DNA of 64,000 bases. It comes from Taxillus chinensis (taxonomy: Eukaryota; Streptophyta; Magnoliopsida; Santalales; Loranthaceae). The notes under the pieces are model-generated. The model saw nothing but the letters and a program-made list of their open reading frames with translations, was not told where the DNA came from and searched no databases. The stretch is from the NCBI GenBank assembly GCA_023512835.1, contig CM042089.1, forward strand, positions 13,717,759 to 13,781,758, given 5' to 3'. The first letter of the stretch is position 1, and every line of letters begins with the position of its first letter. Of this stretch, positions 46,077-58,431 are shown piece by piece. Both the position numbers and the translations under genes were made by a program.

Positions 46077-48934
46077 TACTACAAGAAACTTGGACCTAGG
46101 CGATGTTTCATAAACGGCGCAAATTTGGACGAAAACGCCTCTGCAACTACTAGCGGCGTCACTTGGACACGCCGAGGAAACAGCGTCGGTAAATGTATAA
46201 CAAATAGCGGCGTTTCATAAACGCCGACCGAAATTAAATATAGGCGTCGTCACAAAATACCGGGAATAAGGCGGCATTTGTAAAACGCCGCTAGTATTAG
46301 TATCATATATCGGCGTGTTATAAACGCCGCTAAGGACCCGACATTTTAATACCTGATGCACAGGTCCAAAAGCCACTGCTGCCACGTAGACCTCGGAGGT
46401 CGCAACTAGCACGAGTCTTGATAGGTTGGTTTCTATTTTTAAATATAATTCAAAATTATCTATAAAGGGTTGTTGATTTTTTTTTACATCGAAAATGACG
46501 CTAAAAATTGCTAAAAAGTCACCGAGCATGTTTTCTTCTATTTTTAACATTTATTGCACGAAATTTGCAATTACTCATAAATATTCGTAATTAAAATAAA
46601 TACTCTTCATATTCCAACAAAAAAAATATTACACCCAGAATTTTTAAATATTCCAACAAGAGGCCAACTTTTAATATTGTGCTCATACACACAAATAAAA
46701 AAATAGTTTTAACTCTTTACACTAATGTTTAAGCATGAGTAACTATTCCCCAGGGAGGCTTCAAATATGACTCCGATGAAGTTTTGATAGGTTAGGTTCT
46801 CCCAAAAATAAAAAAAAATGAAATAATTTCAGTTCAAATCATAAAAAAATTACACCAACGATAGAATAATCAAAATAAATATACATATGTGTATACAACA
46901 ACAAAACAATTTAAAAATACATTACCAATAGGCTGTTGAACAATTACATACAGCAAAACATAAGGAGTTAAGAGGGCAGCTGAACAATTTATGTAAATTG
47001 TACTTACATTTACAACAGGCAGCTGAACAATATATATTACAATTATATTACAACTCAGCCAAACAATATTTATATTACAATATGCCGCTGAACAATTTAC
47101 AATTACATTTATGTATCTATATATATATACACATAAAAACATTACATATATACATTATATATATATATATATATGTATACAACAGCAAAACAATTTAAAG
47201 AAACATCACCAATAATTTAAAATAGCATTGAAATTGTGAGCTTTTTAACATTTAAGAGAGCTACAAGCAGTTGCAATCAGATTTTAGCCTATTGATTTAA
47301 AATAATAACTGAAGTTTTAATGTAAAAAGAATAATGAAACAAGGGATAAGGAATTTCACTCTGGCCTAGTCTGCATCATGACATGCCTTTTTAACCAAGC
47401 TAAACTGTGCAAGGCTATCTCAAATTCTGTGCCACCTAACAGGCCCAATGGCACTATTGGACCATTCCCAATAATAGAATTGTTGAAACCCAGAAAAAGG
47501 CAGATTTCAGATCTTGGTTTGCAAAGTTTCGGAAGGGCAGATTTATTTCCTTCCAGACTTCCTAGATGTCACATGCAGTGTGTCCATTTCTATTGACCAG
47601 TTCTTAATGTTTAAGAAAAACTAGTCAATATACAGAGAAAGAATTTCAAGACACTGCAATATACATAGAAAAAAAAGCTAGAGATTGCACAAAAAGAATA
47701 AATCTATAGCTCAGTGCGTAGCTACAACTGTCACAGTAATTCCACCAAGTAGAAAAGAACATGTTAAACAGAATCAAAGCTTGAGACATTTCCTGGACAA
47801 TGAAGCAAAAGATGCTGAGAAAAGCAAGAGATTGCAGGAGGAATAAAACTAGCCCAAAGCCTGCCTATGACTACTAAACACAGGAATTTAACGAAATAAA
47901 AAAGGACATGCCAAATAGAATCAAAGTTAAACATTCCTTGGATAATCAAGCAATGGTACATGAAAAAGCAGGAGATTGCACAAGAGGAATAAACCATATC
48001 CCAGACCTTACAGCCAACCTACAGTTTTCATCATACAATATCCAGATTAAGTCTTACTTCCATAGCATTCACCAATTTATAAAGGGGATAGAAAAAGGGG
48101 GAAATTAAAAAAAAACTGTTGAGTACCTTAATTAGGAGCTAATAAGAAAATAATAAAAACTTAATCAATTCACTAACAGAATTAAAGATAAATATGAATT
48201 TTTCTTCTTGTAGCCACTGCACAAAAGACAGTCATTTAATAAAAGTAATACCTTTAAGGAATATCATGGCTAGCACATGAAGACTTCTGCTGCAAATCCG
48301 GGACACCTAATACCATTGATACAATTACTTGGTCAATTTGTGTGATCAAACAGAGGATAGAATAAATATAGGCGTGGCGCGTGCAACAAGTAGCACTGCA
48401 AGTACGTGATATGTAAGATCAAAAACTGCCGGAAGTGATCAGTGTGGAATAAGATGTGTATATCAAATCCATGACAATTGGTATCAAAACAGTCAAAATC
48501 CAGTCTTCCTCACCACATCAAGAATGGGGAGTAAATTGGTGAAGGAAAAATAAAAGGCGACACTTTCATTAAACCCAGGCTTGATATTAAGGCTCTTGAT
48601 TAAGCAATTCTGTTAGAAAATCATGGTCATCTGATCATGAACGACTATTTAAAAAAACAATAATAAAAACCCTCAATTTGCATCACTAGTCCGCAGCCCA
48701 CAAAGCATAAACCAAAAACAGGATCTAGAAAGCCTAACTCAAGAAGAGAGAAAGAGGGAGCACCGCAATTTTGGGGCGGCGTTTAATAAAAATGCCAATA
48801 AATATTTCCCCACGGTGTTTTTGTGGGCACCGCAATTTTCAAATCATATTGCAGTGTGTGTTTTTTAAAATACTAAATATTTTATTTTTGTGGTGCTCTA
48901 AAAAATACCGTAAATGTGTATTATTTTTGTAGCT
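46077..48934. mobile_element. Probable non-autonomous CACTA transposon
   Basis: The left end TACTACAAGAAAC differs from the canonical CACTACAAGAAA by its first base. It is followed by many subterminal copies of GGCGTTT / AAACGCCG (46115-46345), a CACTA trademark for transposase binding. The right end near 48934 reads, as complement, GCTACAAAAATAA, with a GGCGGCGTTT patch at 48775 inside it. A 3-bp target duplication is not evident. The interior lacks transposase domains and holds repeats: about five ~50-base units around GCAGCTGAACAAT (46930-47100), a repeated 42-base block (46894, 47174), and the 147-base duplication listed separately. Confidence 0.55.
47761..48012. repeat. Diverged tandem duplication, offset about 147 bp
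   Basis: 47761-47865 (ACAGAATCAAAGCTTGAGAC; AGAGATTGCAGGAGGAATAA) recurs at 47908-48012 (ATAGAATCAAAGTTAAACAT; GGAGATTGCACAAGAGGAAT) with many substitutions and small indels. Confidence 0.7.
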
Positions 48935-51900
48935 AACGATGGCGGTTATAAGTGGTAGGCTCACATGAATGCTCCCCCACTGCCTGCTGATGGCTTTACA
49001 CAGTTATGAGTAACCGCGAAATGTACGTATAGTGGAATAAGAGTTTGGAATATTGTGAGTCGTTGGTGGCGTAGCAATACCGACAATCCGGGGAATGGAG
49101 AGACATGCATGGATGGTCTTCCTGTCTGAGGCCGGCCGCTACTGAGCTAGGCTAACATGTAGCGCGGAAGACGGTGATGATTAATAATAATATATACATA
49201 AATAAATATTATGATAATTAATATAACAATCATTATATATGTTTCTGTAAATAATATATATATATTTAGAATCTACTGAGATTCATCAAGATCAGTATTG
49301 AATATAAAATAATTATTTTAATTTTTTATATGATAACGTACTATATGCGTCGTGTGTATAGTTAGGATTCAGGATTGAGGAAGGAAGCTGCCTCCTCCTC
49401 TCGGTATCTCCCTACGCACGTGCGGCAAAATATGTACCTTTCAAAAAACAGCTCTTGGCGCTCTAGTCGTCGTCGATCGTCCACCGTCGTTGTTGCCAGG
49501 TAGCCGACACTCAGACCGTCAGTCACGGGCCACCTCCCTACACGCGTCGTGTATAGTCGCCAAAAACTAATAATTATAATTGTACGTGTGGGGCGGACAG
49601 CTGAAACGGTGATCTCTCCCTCACTCTTTAAGTCTTACTCTCGAGGTGGGGCCGCACCGAAAACCAACAATTATGATTGTCCGAGCGCGCGCGCCTCTCT
49701 TCCAGCCGCAGCCAACGACAGCCGAACGAGGAAGGAGCGGATCAGAACCGCGCCGCTGTCCTGTCGTCAATCCCGTTACAAGGCGCGGCAGAAGCGCGGT
49801 TCGGCTGGCATCTCTCTCGGCTGCAGGCTCTACGCCATCGCCCTCTGTTGTTGTCGAGTGCTCTTCTCCGGTTCATCTGGACACCTCCTCCTCGATCGAC
49901 GGATTTGGCTGCTGGCAATTTGGGACCGCATGATATGGTGAGTGTCGAGAGCTCAACTCCGGTTCTGGTTGGGTTTTCTCTTTGTTTGGATGTAGGTGCT
50001 GTGGAACCGCGCGTGTGCATCAGGGGAATCTACACCCCCCGTGTTGGATCGTGCAATGCCCTGGTCCTCTGCCGTTGTCGCCCCTCCGCCTCACCGCCGC
50101 CGCTCAAGGTGTCGTGTTCGGCCGGATCGGTGTGGTTGATGGTGTCGGGGGTAACGCGATCCGAGCTCGGTTGGCGTAAATTAAATAAAAGTTTTATTTA
50201 AATTGAAGAGTATAATATATAGGACTATTAATGGGGGCCGTTTGTGTTTTGGTTTCTTCTGTTTTGTGGATTATGTTTAATTTATAATTTTAAAAATAAT
50301 TTTTTCTTTTTATAAGATATACTACGTTTTAAAAAGAAAATTTTTAAAAATTAGGTATAATAAAAATTAAAAAATGAGATAGATAAGAAAATTTAAAAAA
50401 AAATTATTTAGGTCCCTCGGAAAATAGTTATAAATATTTTTTAATATAATCACTTAACTTATCTATTTTAAAAACTAATTCTAAAATTAAATAATTTTAC
50501 AATTAGCGTGCGCATGTCATTTTAAAAAACAATATTCGATTTTTGAATTCTCCATGCATATCAAACTATTTTCAAACAAAAAAAAAACTAAATTCTGAAT
50601 TCTTCATTGTACCAAACGGTTTTAGTATATGTGATAAATGCTTTCAAAGAAAAAAATAAAAACAATAAAAGTTGCTTTGAGATTTTGTATTTTAATTATT
50701 TTTTATTTTTACTTTTAAAATATAATAATTATTTTCAAATATAATAATAAAAATAATAAAATTAATTTTAAATTTTATAAAATTTAAAAATAAAAAAACA
50801 TACACAATCTTGAAATATTTAAGTATATAAAATATGAAATTTGATTTTAAGAACTAAAATAAAATCCCTTTTTTGGACACAACCCATTTAGTTTTGGACA
50901 CAACAAACTTCTAATTTACCCTATGTCATTGGGCTTGGATCAATCCATAGTTTGGGTGAGGGCCTGAGCCGATGCCTATCTAGGTAGGGTCTATCCTCAC
51001 AAGAGACACGCCTCTGGAGCCTCGGTAGTGTTGATAGACACCACCTTAATCCCTTTGTGGATTCCGGTGAGGCCTAGTTCTCGGCGCCCTAATAAGGCAC
51101 TGGACCTTTCACCCCCACAACTGGCTTTTCACCGGGAGAATTCCTCGGAGTATGGGTGCTCCTTGCACCTGTCGGTACCCAGCACGTCAGTGCTTGCACC
51201 TCTGTCGGCACGCAGCCTTGGCTGTAAGTGCCAGGTGAAGGGAGCTTGCTCTTGATGCCTCTGGTTTGTCCTTTAGCCTATCTATGCTCCAGTGTAGGAA
51301 AACTAAGGAAAACTTGAGGAGGCATACCCAATACGTCAAGGCTGCTCTTGGGCGAGTCATATCGGGGTTCATGCTTTTTCTTACCTGAACTATTTTTAAT
51401 AATTACATAGAAGCATATTTGATTTTGGTAAGGACACTAATACTATTTTTTCAATCATTTTTTAAGTTTATAAATCTAATTTATTTTTTTGCTTTTTTAT
51501 ACAAATATACATCAAAATAGATTTTTTTAATCACTTCATATATCATTAAAATAATATTTTACACTCTTCTTCTTATTTAATAATAATTTTTTAATAATTT
51601 AATATGAATGAAAAGTGAAAGTTTTAGAAAATGTGAAGAAAAGATATGAGAAAAATAAAAAAATTATACTTTAATAATTATAAGGAATAAATGATATTTT
51701 TCAATACATTAGAAATTAGTATAGAAACTCTATAAAAAAAGTTAAATATAAGGTTTTTATTATAAAGATGATAAACTTTTATAGAAAATATGCTACTAGT
51801 ATAAGTGGTAAAATCAATCCAACATGTCCCAACCTAATTTGACCCTCCTTGACAAATCATCAGATCGCCCCCGGTCTTGCTCGGCCTGCCCTGCTCTGAT

Positions 51901-52357
51901 CTGGGATTTTTAAAGAAATTTAATGTAAAACTTAATAACCCAACCCGACCCGACTCGATCCATCCCGAACTGTCCAAACCCCCAGGTCGAATCGGTTTCA
52001 GGTCAGAATATACATTTTTGAGTCTGGTTCAGGTCAGACAGTATCAAACCCGACCCAACCCATTACTATCACTAGCAATTAATACTCTAAGGTTGAAAAA
52101 TGAAAACATAAGATTAATTTTTGTTAATAAATAACCACACTTGTGGATGTTGTAATAGGCTAAAGCTTTTAGGCTGGTCAGACCATAAGCCTCTTTTAGG
52201 TGGCTTTATTAAATTATATTTAAAATATTAAATAATAAGCTTTAAAATTTTGAAATCATTCCTTCAGCAAATTAAACTATTAAATTCAAGCTAATGAACT
52301 TATTATTTTCGTTTTAATGTGAAGAATCAAACTTGAAATAATTATTAGCTACCTATA

Positions 52358-52360
<3 letters not shown>
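48935..52360. other. No confirmed gene; GC-rich island and unidentified repeat text
   Basis: 49370-50180 is a GC-rich, CpG-bearing island with overlapping ORFs in all frames. It includes a splice-donor-like ATGGTGAGTG at 49935 and an acceptor-like TTGGATGTAG at 49995, so it could be the first exon of a lost gene. A related pair of segments (AATAATTATAATTGTACGTG, 49566; CAACAATTATGATTGTCCGA, 49664) suggests a local duplication. 50880-51370 is non-repetitive mixed text. 51836-52076 contains runs of CAACCCGACCCGAC typical of old hAT-type MITEs. Confidence 0.4.

Positions 52361-52363
<3 letters not shown>

Positions 52364-52404
<41 letters not shown>
52364..52404. repeat. (AT)n microsatellite
   Basis: A run of alternating T and A about 40 bases long lies immediately outside the left end of the MULE. 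Confidence 0.9.
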
Positions 52405-52407
<3 letters not shown>

Positions 52408-52585
52408 GACTGATAAAAAGAAAAGGAGTGCAATGCACGTAAAGAGTGCAAAATTAATATCATCCCTTGGATCTTATTTAATTTGATCTAAAAGTTGTAA
52501 TTAAATTTGTATAATCCAAAAATACCCTTATCCATGCTAAATCTAATTTTTCAAACAACCAACCCATCGTTGCCTCTCCTTCCCC

Positions 52586-52765
52586 TACTATCATCTCTCC
52601 TTCTCCTCGTGAGTCGTCGCAATTCATCGTTTACCTCATCCACCTCTCCTTCTTTCAAACACTAGCGCCAACAGCAACCCCCTCCCATCGTTCACCACTC
52701 TTTCCCATCGTTTCTCTTTTCTGTTGCGAATAGCAAGTTCTTCAATGCCAATCAGGTATGTTTGC
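52586..52765 (+). repeat. Left inverted-repeat arm of the MULE
   Basis: Pyrimidine-rich arm matching the complement of 62013-62192 along its whole length, ending with GGTATGTTTGC at the inner side. Confidence 0.8.
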
Positions 52766-53373
52766 TTCTACAATCTCTATAATAACAATTTTTATTATTG
52801 CAACACCAATCGGGAGGCTTTGACAATAGAATATTGAATTAGTATTTCCAATAATCAATTGAATTGCAGTTGATTGAATGCCTTTATAATAAAAAAAATG
52901 AAAGTCATGTACTTCATCTCATAGTAAAACAAGTACTTCAAATAATCCCTATTCATCTCCTATTTCCATGGCTCACCATCCATCTGCATATATGCATTTT
53001 CCACTCCCTAGTCTAATTTTAAGTTGAATTGTTACAGCCTGAGGGAACAGAAACTCTCCCTCTATTATAACAAATGCTTTTATGCACATGAAAAAAAGTT
53101 ACAAATTTTATAATATTGTTTATAATTTTATTAATAAGTCATATTGCTAAATTATTGATTATTGAGAAGTCATATTGTTTATAATTGTAAATGTAATTAT
53201 TTATGAGTTATTTGATTATTTGAAATGAATATATTTGTTTATGCTAGATTATTGCAATTGTTTGGTTGATTATGTATGAATACTCTACTATCTCCTTAAA
53301 AGGAACTTGATAAATGTTCTGCTCCAAACCGAAATAATGCATCATCGAATGAAGTATAACTCCCAAAATTAGA

Positions 53374-55453
53374 ATGTGTTTCAAAACACTTGAAGATTCT
53401 AAAGATTTTTATAAGCAATATGCAAAAATAGAAGAGTTTATGGTGCAAAAATATAGTTCAGTATGCATAAAGGGAACAAAAGAGAAGAACTATCAAGTAT
53501 TTGTATGCTCAAAACAAGGATAACCAAAAGAAAAGAAATATGTCATGTTTGATAGGAATAAAAGGAAAAAAGCTTTAGTGAAAGAAGATTGTCCAACAAA
53601 ATTTAGCTTGCAAAGACAAAGTTATGGCCAATGGGTGATGACTAAATTTGAAGAAGTGCATAGTCATTTATGTGTAACCCCAAAAAAGAGATAATTTTTA
53701 AATAAAAATAGAGAAGTTAAAGATATGCATATATAGGAACTTGATGGGGTCATTTCAAGAGGCAAATATGTGTACTTCACAACTAACGTTAGTTTTTGAA
53801 ATAGAACATGGCGCCTACAATGACATTAGATGTACTGAAAGAGATATTAGAAATGCATTGCAAAAGGAAAAAGATACAATGAGATTTCATGATGTTCAGC
53901 TCATGATTGAGTATTTTGAAGACAATAAGAACTTAAATTTGGTATTTTCTTATGAATACCTGATTGATGATGATAATAAGTTGACACATGTATTTTGGGT
54001 TAATAGACTTGTAAGAAAGGCATTCCAACATTTCAGTAATGTCTTAGTATTTGACACTACTTATAATACTAATAAGTACTCTATGATTTTTGCACCATTT
54101 ACGGGTATAAATCATTATGGGCAAACAATTAATTTTGGGGTAGGCTTCCTAAAAGATGAGACAATAACATCCTTTATTTGGATTTTTCAAACATGGCATC
54201 GGGCTTTGTGTTCCAAATCCCCACATATGATAATCACTGACCAAGATCCAATCATATCTGAAGCAATATCTGTTGTGTTCCCAAAAATCAACCATAAATT
54301 TTGCATGTGGCACATCTTGAAAAAGTTGAGCGATAAACTTAGTGTAAGAGTTGTCCAAAGGGGTGATTTTAATATTCCATTTCATCGAAATATATGGAAA
54401 TCAATTACAGCTGCTGAATTTGAAAGCAAATGGGAAGAGATTTTGTTAAAGAATAACTTACAACATTACTATTAGCTTTCATTTATTTATGAAATACGGG
54501 AAAAATGGATTCCAACATATACAAAAGATAAGAATTTGTTCCCGACAGGTATTCGAACCAGTCAACGATCAAAAGTATAAATTCTTTCATTAATCACTTT
54601 GTAATTCATAAGAACACTTTGTTTCAATTCATGAGATAGTTTGATAGAGCTATAAAGAAGCAAAGACACAATCAATTGGTAGTCGAGCATAATGATCTTT
54701 ATACTTTGCCAATACTTCAAACTAACCTTTTAGTTGAAGCTTAATTGGCAAAGATTTACAAGGCCCATGTTCAAAGTATTTCAATAATAATTGCATTCTA
54801 GTTTAAAGTTTGTTACTGCAATTCAACATATGATGAAACTTATCATACATATATGGTAAGGAAATTTGGAACACATAATGCCTCATTTAATGTTGTATTT
54901 AACATTAGTAGCAAATTTGTAAATTTTAAATGCAGATGTTTTAAAACTCAAGACATTCCTTCTAAGCACATTTTGGTGGTATTGAGGAATAAATTTATTG
55001 ATATTTCATCACCTCGTTATATTTTAAAGAGATGGACTATATCTGCAGCAAATGCTACCGTATGTGATGAGTTTGGTGTTGAACTTGGAGGAAGTTATTG
55101 AAAAGCATAAAACTTAGACCTGGTAGGAATTGCAAATGATTATCACTTTCTTGTCAATATGGCAAAAAAAATCACATGATATGTGTTTGAAAGTTCGCAA
55201 GGCGATGTCTGATACTTGAAAAGATATTAAGGCAGCAATTCCTTCTAATGATGAAACAAGCGACAATGTGAAGAAAAAGCTACCTGAAAATATTATTGTT
55301 CATCCACCAGATATTATAAAGACTAAAGGAAGCGGGAATCGACTTAAGGGAGACAAGGAAAAAGCTATCGAGAAACCTTTAAGGCCATGTAAAATTTATT
55401 TGAAACATGTTTACGGACATGACATTCGAAATTGTCTAGAAAAAAAAAGTTAA
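53374..55453 (+). pseudogene. FAR1-family MULE transposase (broken)
   Basis: Domains appear in order across shifting frames. A FAR1 DNA-binding domain lies at about 53374-53700 (SKDFYKQYAKIEEFMVQKYS; YQVFVCSK then a stop; WVMTKFEEVHSH). The MULE catalytic region is at 53741-54475, with Asp in VLVFDTTYNTNKYSMIF and Asp in MIITDQDPIISEAI, ending KINHKFCMWHILKKL. A SWIM zinc finger is at about 54930-54990 (FKCRCFKTQDIPSKHILVVL), where the third metal ligand is Ser instead of Cys. A final basic tail at 55268-55453 ends in a knuckle-like RPCKIYLKHVYGHD. Several stops and shifts make it non-functional. FHY3/FAR1 transcription factors descend from such transposases, but the setting between inverted repeats shows this is a transposon copy. 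Confidence 0.9.
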
Positions 55454-56560
55454 TATTTATTATTTTATTATATAATATTTACCTTGACAATTGTGTTTTT
55501 ATTTTTTTTTAATATATTTTTATTTCTCAATATCATACAGGAAATTCAAAGTTGAAAATCAAACTCAATGTGAACCTCCTAATTCCTTATGTGAGTTTTT
55601 TTTCTTAATTTGTGTTTTGATTACAATTCTCTTTGTGGCACTATTGGTTTCATGTTTTGATAAATAATGCTTTAGTTGGTTTATACATGTATTCTGCAAT
55701 CATGGCAAGTGTTTATGATGGATTTTCTATAAAATTTTATGAGATTATCACAGTTTTCTAACTTTACCTCACTATTTTCTTCCTTATATGAAGCACATAC
55801 AATTAGAGCCCAAAGAAGTGCGGTCTTCGATTTATAATATTGAATCGAAGTTAATAACTTTAAATTTTTGTTTTTAGAATAATTTTACATTCCATTATGT
55901 TGATTTTTTGTAAGTCGCTTATAGTTATTGTTTAATAGTCAATTCTAGTTTGGCAATAGATTTTAACTACTTCAAATGTGTGGGTGTATTATTTGTAATA
56001 CAAAATTATTGTCTTATTTCTGCTTACTAGATTTGTTAATTTACTTTTTTAGGATGATTGTTGGAATTTATGGAGAGAAGACTAAAGGAGAATGGAATAA
56101 TGTGACAATTTCAATTTGTTCTAAGAGGTTTGGATGCATTCTGGAATTTTGTCTACCGTTTGGATGCATTCTATTGTTTTTTCTTTCACCTACTAGGTTT
56201 CAAACCAATTTGATGTAATAAATAAATGCTATCCAAACCCACATGATGGACATGTGATGAGGATTAGGTATCCATACAATGTTTGTTAAATTTTTTGATA
56301 CTCTTGCCTAGCGTATTTGCATTCAAAATAAAAGTTAATGCCTTTATTATATAGTCAATTTTAATTATAGCAATCCAATTCTTATAGCAATCCTTTGGTT
56401 CTTGCAACTGGACGTTGGCTATTGGATATTGGTGGTGAGGACCACATTAATGTTTTTTATCCGCTTTGTTTTAGCAATCCCACCATGGCTTACTGATGCA
56501 TGTGTAGTTAATTTTTTTTACTACATAGTGTACATTCTGAATAATAACAATAGTAATAGT
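55454..56560. other. MULE interior, no gene seen
   Basis: AT-rich 3' portion of the element up to the solo LTR. The 80-codon ORF at 55976-56218 is not recognisable. Confidence 0.5.
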
Positions 56561-57740
56561 TGTAAGATCCGAGATTTTTAATAAAATAATAAATATTTAT
56601 TATGTTATTTTATGTTTATAATTAAACTATTTTGATCATATATTTAGAAAATATTATTTGATAGCGTGTATGATAATTATATTAATGTTAATTAAATATT
56701 GCATAAGATTTACTTTTCATAAATAAATTACAATTTAAGAAAATAAGTGTGTTATTAAGTTTTCTAATGAGGTGTTACATTATTTTACCTAACTATATAA
56801 TTATTTCAATCGTTTGTTTAATTATATTAAATAAATAATTTCTTAGTTGACATGTTGAATCTAAATCAAATAAGATACAACTTTAAATTTATCACATCAA
56901 AATTTATTAAGAGTTGTAAAATACAAAACGATTCATTAATACTCCATGGCCAATAGTTATGCTTAGAAAGGATAGACTAGCGCAGTTCTGGAAGTCATCT
57001 TTAAAGATTTATAACTTTGTTTATGTAGCTCTAAACAACTTGTTATTTTTACAACATTCTCCAAATTTAGTTATATATCTTTGGTTAAAATTTCAGACTC
57101 ATTGGATTAGCCCATTAGGCGAAAAAATTTAAACAGTGCACAAAGGTCTAGTAGCACGCCCAGAATTTCTAGTCTCACTTCAAAACCCAATAACTTTTGA
57201 TATACAAGTCCAATAGACTTAAAATTGGTCTCGAAATGTAGATAATTAAGTTCGGAATTCAGCCCAATTGGCCTTATTTAATTTAATGAAGAATCTAGAA
57301 AGTTATAGTCAAAATAGTAGGCTATGCACCCATGTGATTTTTGTGACCAAAAGAACCTTCAAAGTCAAATAAATCCAAAAAAATCAAAAATGGGGGAAAC
57401 AAGGGGGTCACGTGGTAGATAATAATGGGATAAGAATCAAATGATTTGAAAAGGAAAAAATTAGGGAAGAAAATAAGGTATTAAGGACAAAAGTTTCACC
57501 TACCACCTACCACCATCCTTGCCCTATATAAGGAGTGTTTTGCCTCCCCTCTTAATGCATAAGTTCCCTCAAGCTATATCACGAAATTCCCTCTACAAAA
57601 ACTCCCTTAAGCCATCTTAACACCCCAAATACTCTACTCAAATCCTCTTTTGCTTTTGGTACTTACCAAGCGTCGAAGTTCTACGAAAGGTAATACTTAA
57701 GATTTTGAAATTTTGAAGTTACTTCTTATTTATTATGTAG

Positions 57741-57905
57741 ATCTATATAGTTGGTTTTACCACCTCATATATACTATACTCATGGTTGGTTTTACCACCT
57801 CATATATATTACTTACATAGTTGGTTTTACCACTTCACATATGTTATTTATATGGTTGATTATATCACCTCGTATATACATGCATGGTTGGCATTGCCAC
57901 CTTAT
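57741..57905. repeat. Five tandem copies of a 35-bp unit
   Basis: Units built on GGTTGGTTTTACCACCTCAT begin at 57750, 57785, 57820, 57855 and 57887. The period is 35 for the first three steps and 32 for the last. Later copies are more diverged. The array lies inside the solo LTR, just downstream of its putative TATA region. Confidence 0.88.
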
Positions 57906-58406
57906 TTTAAAATATGTTATTCCATCATAGCATTTTTATTATATAGTTAAAGTAAAAATATGATAATATTGACTTAATGTTTCTTTTATTTTTACGGTTC
58001 TAGATAGCGGAGGATCATAAGGAACAACTTCAATAATGAATTCCTCTGACAATCACCCTTCTTTTTCCACAACCCCAATTGTTAATGCTTCAACCTCACA
58101 GCTATCCCCATCCTTATCTCCTCTAGATCTTCCCTTTAGACCCATGTCTAATATCCCCTCATGGTTAAGGTAGAAGACACGTAGGAAAAATAAGCTTATC
58201 GAACGTCTTTTCCGTTCACCCAATACAAAAAGTAAATCTTATTCAAAAACTCTCAAGGCATATAACATAGTTATTGCACAACTCAAGGCTTACGATGCAT
58301 GGGATCGAAATAGGAGATAGAACATCAATAGAACTGGGAACCCAAATTAATATTCAACCCCACAAGCACAGTATGTCTATTAAAAGATATAAGTTAAAGT
58401 ATGATA

Positions 58407-58431
58407 TATATATATATATATATATATATAA
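58407..58431. repeat. (TA)n microsatellite
   Basis: About 25 bases of alternating T and A within the Tekay-like solo LTR. Confidence 0.85.

Noticed and set aside
46930..47100. Regular repeats suggestive of a CRISPR array
   Set aside because: The units are adjacent, diverged and without unique spacers, and the organism is a plant.
46870..47198. Tyr/Ile/Val-rich ORFs on both strands
   Set aside because: They translate AT-rich tandem repeats inside the CACTA-like element.
49549..50201. Three overlapping ORFs in the GC island, the longest 174 codons
   Set aside because: All frames are open because of base composition; none shows a domain. The island itself is reported as a finding.
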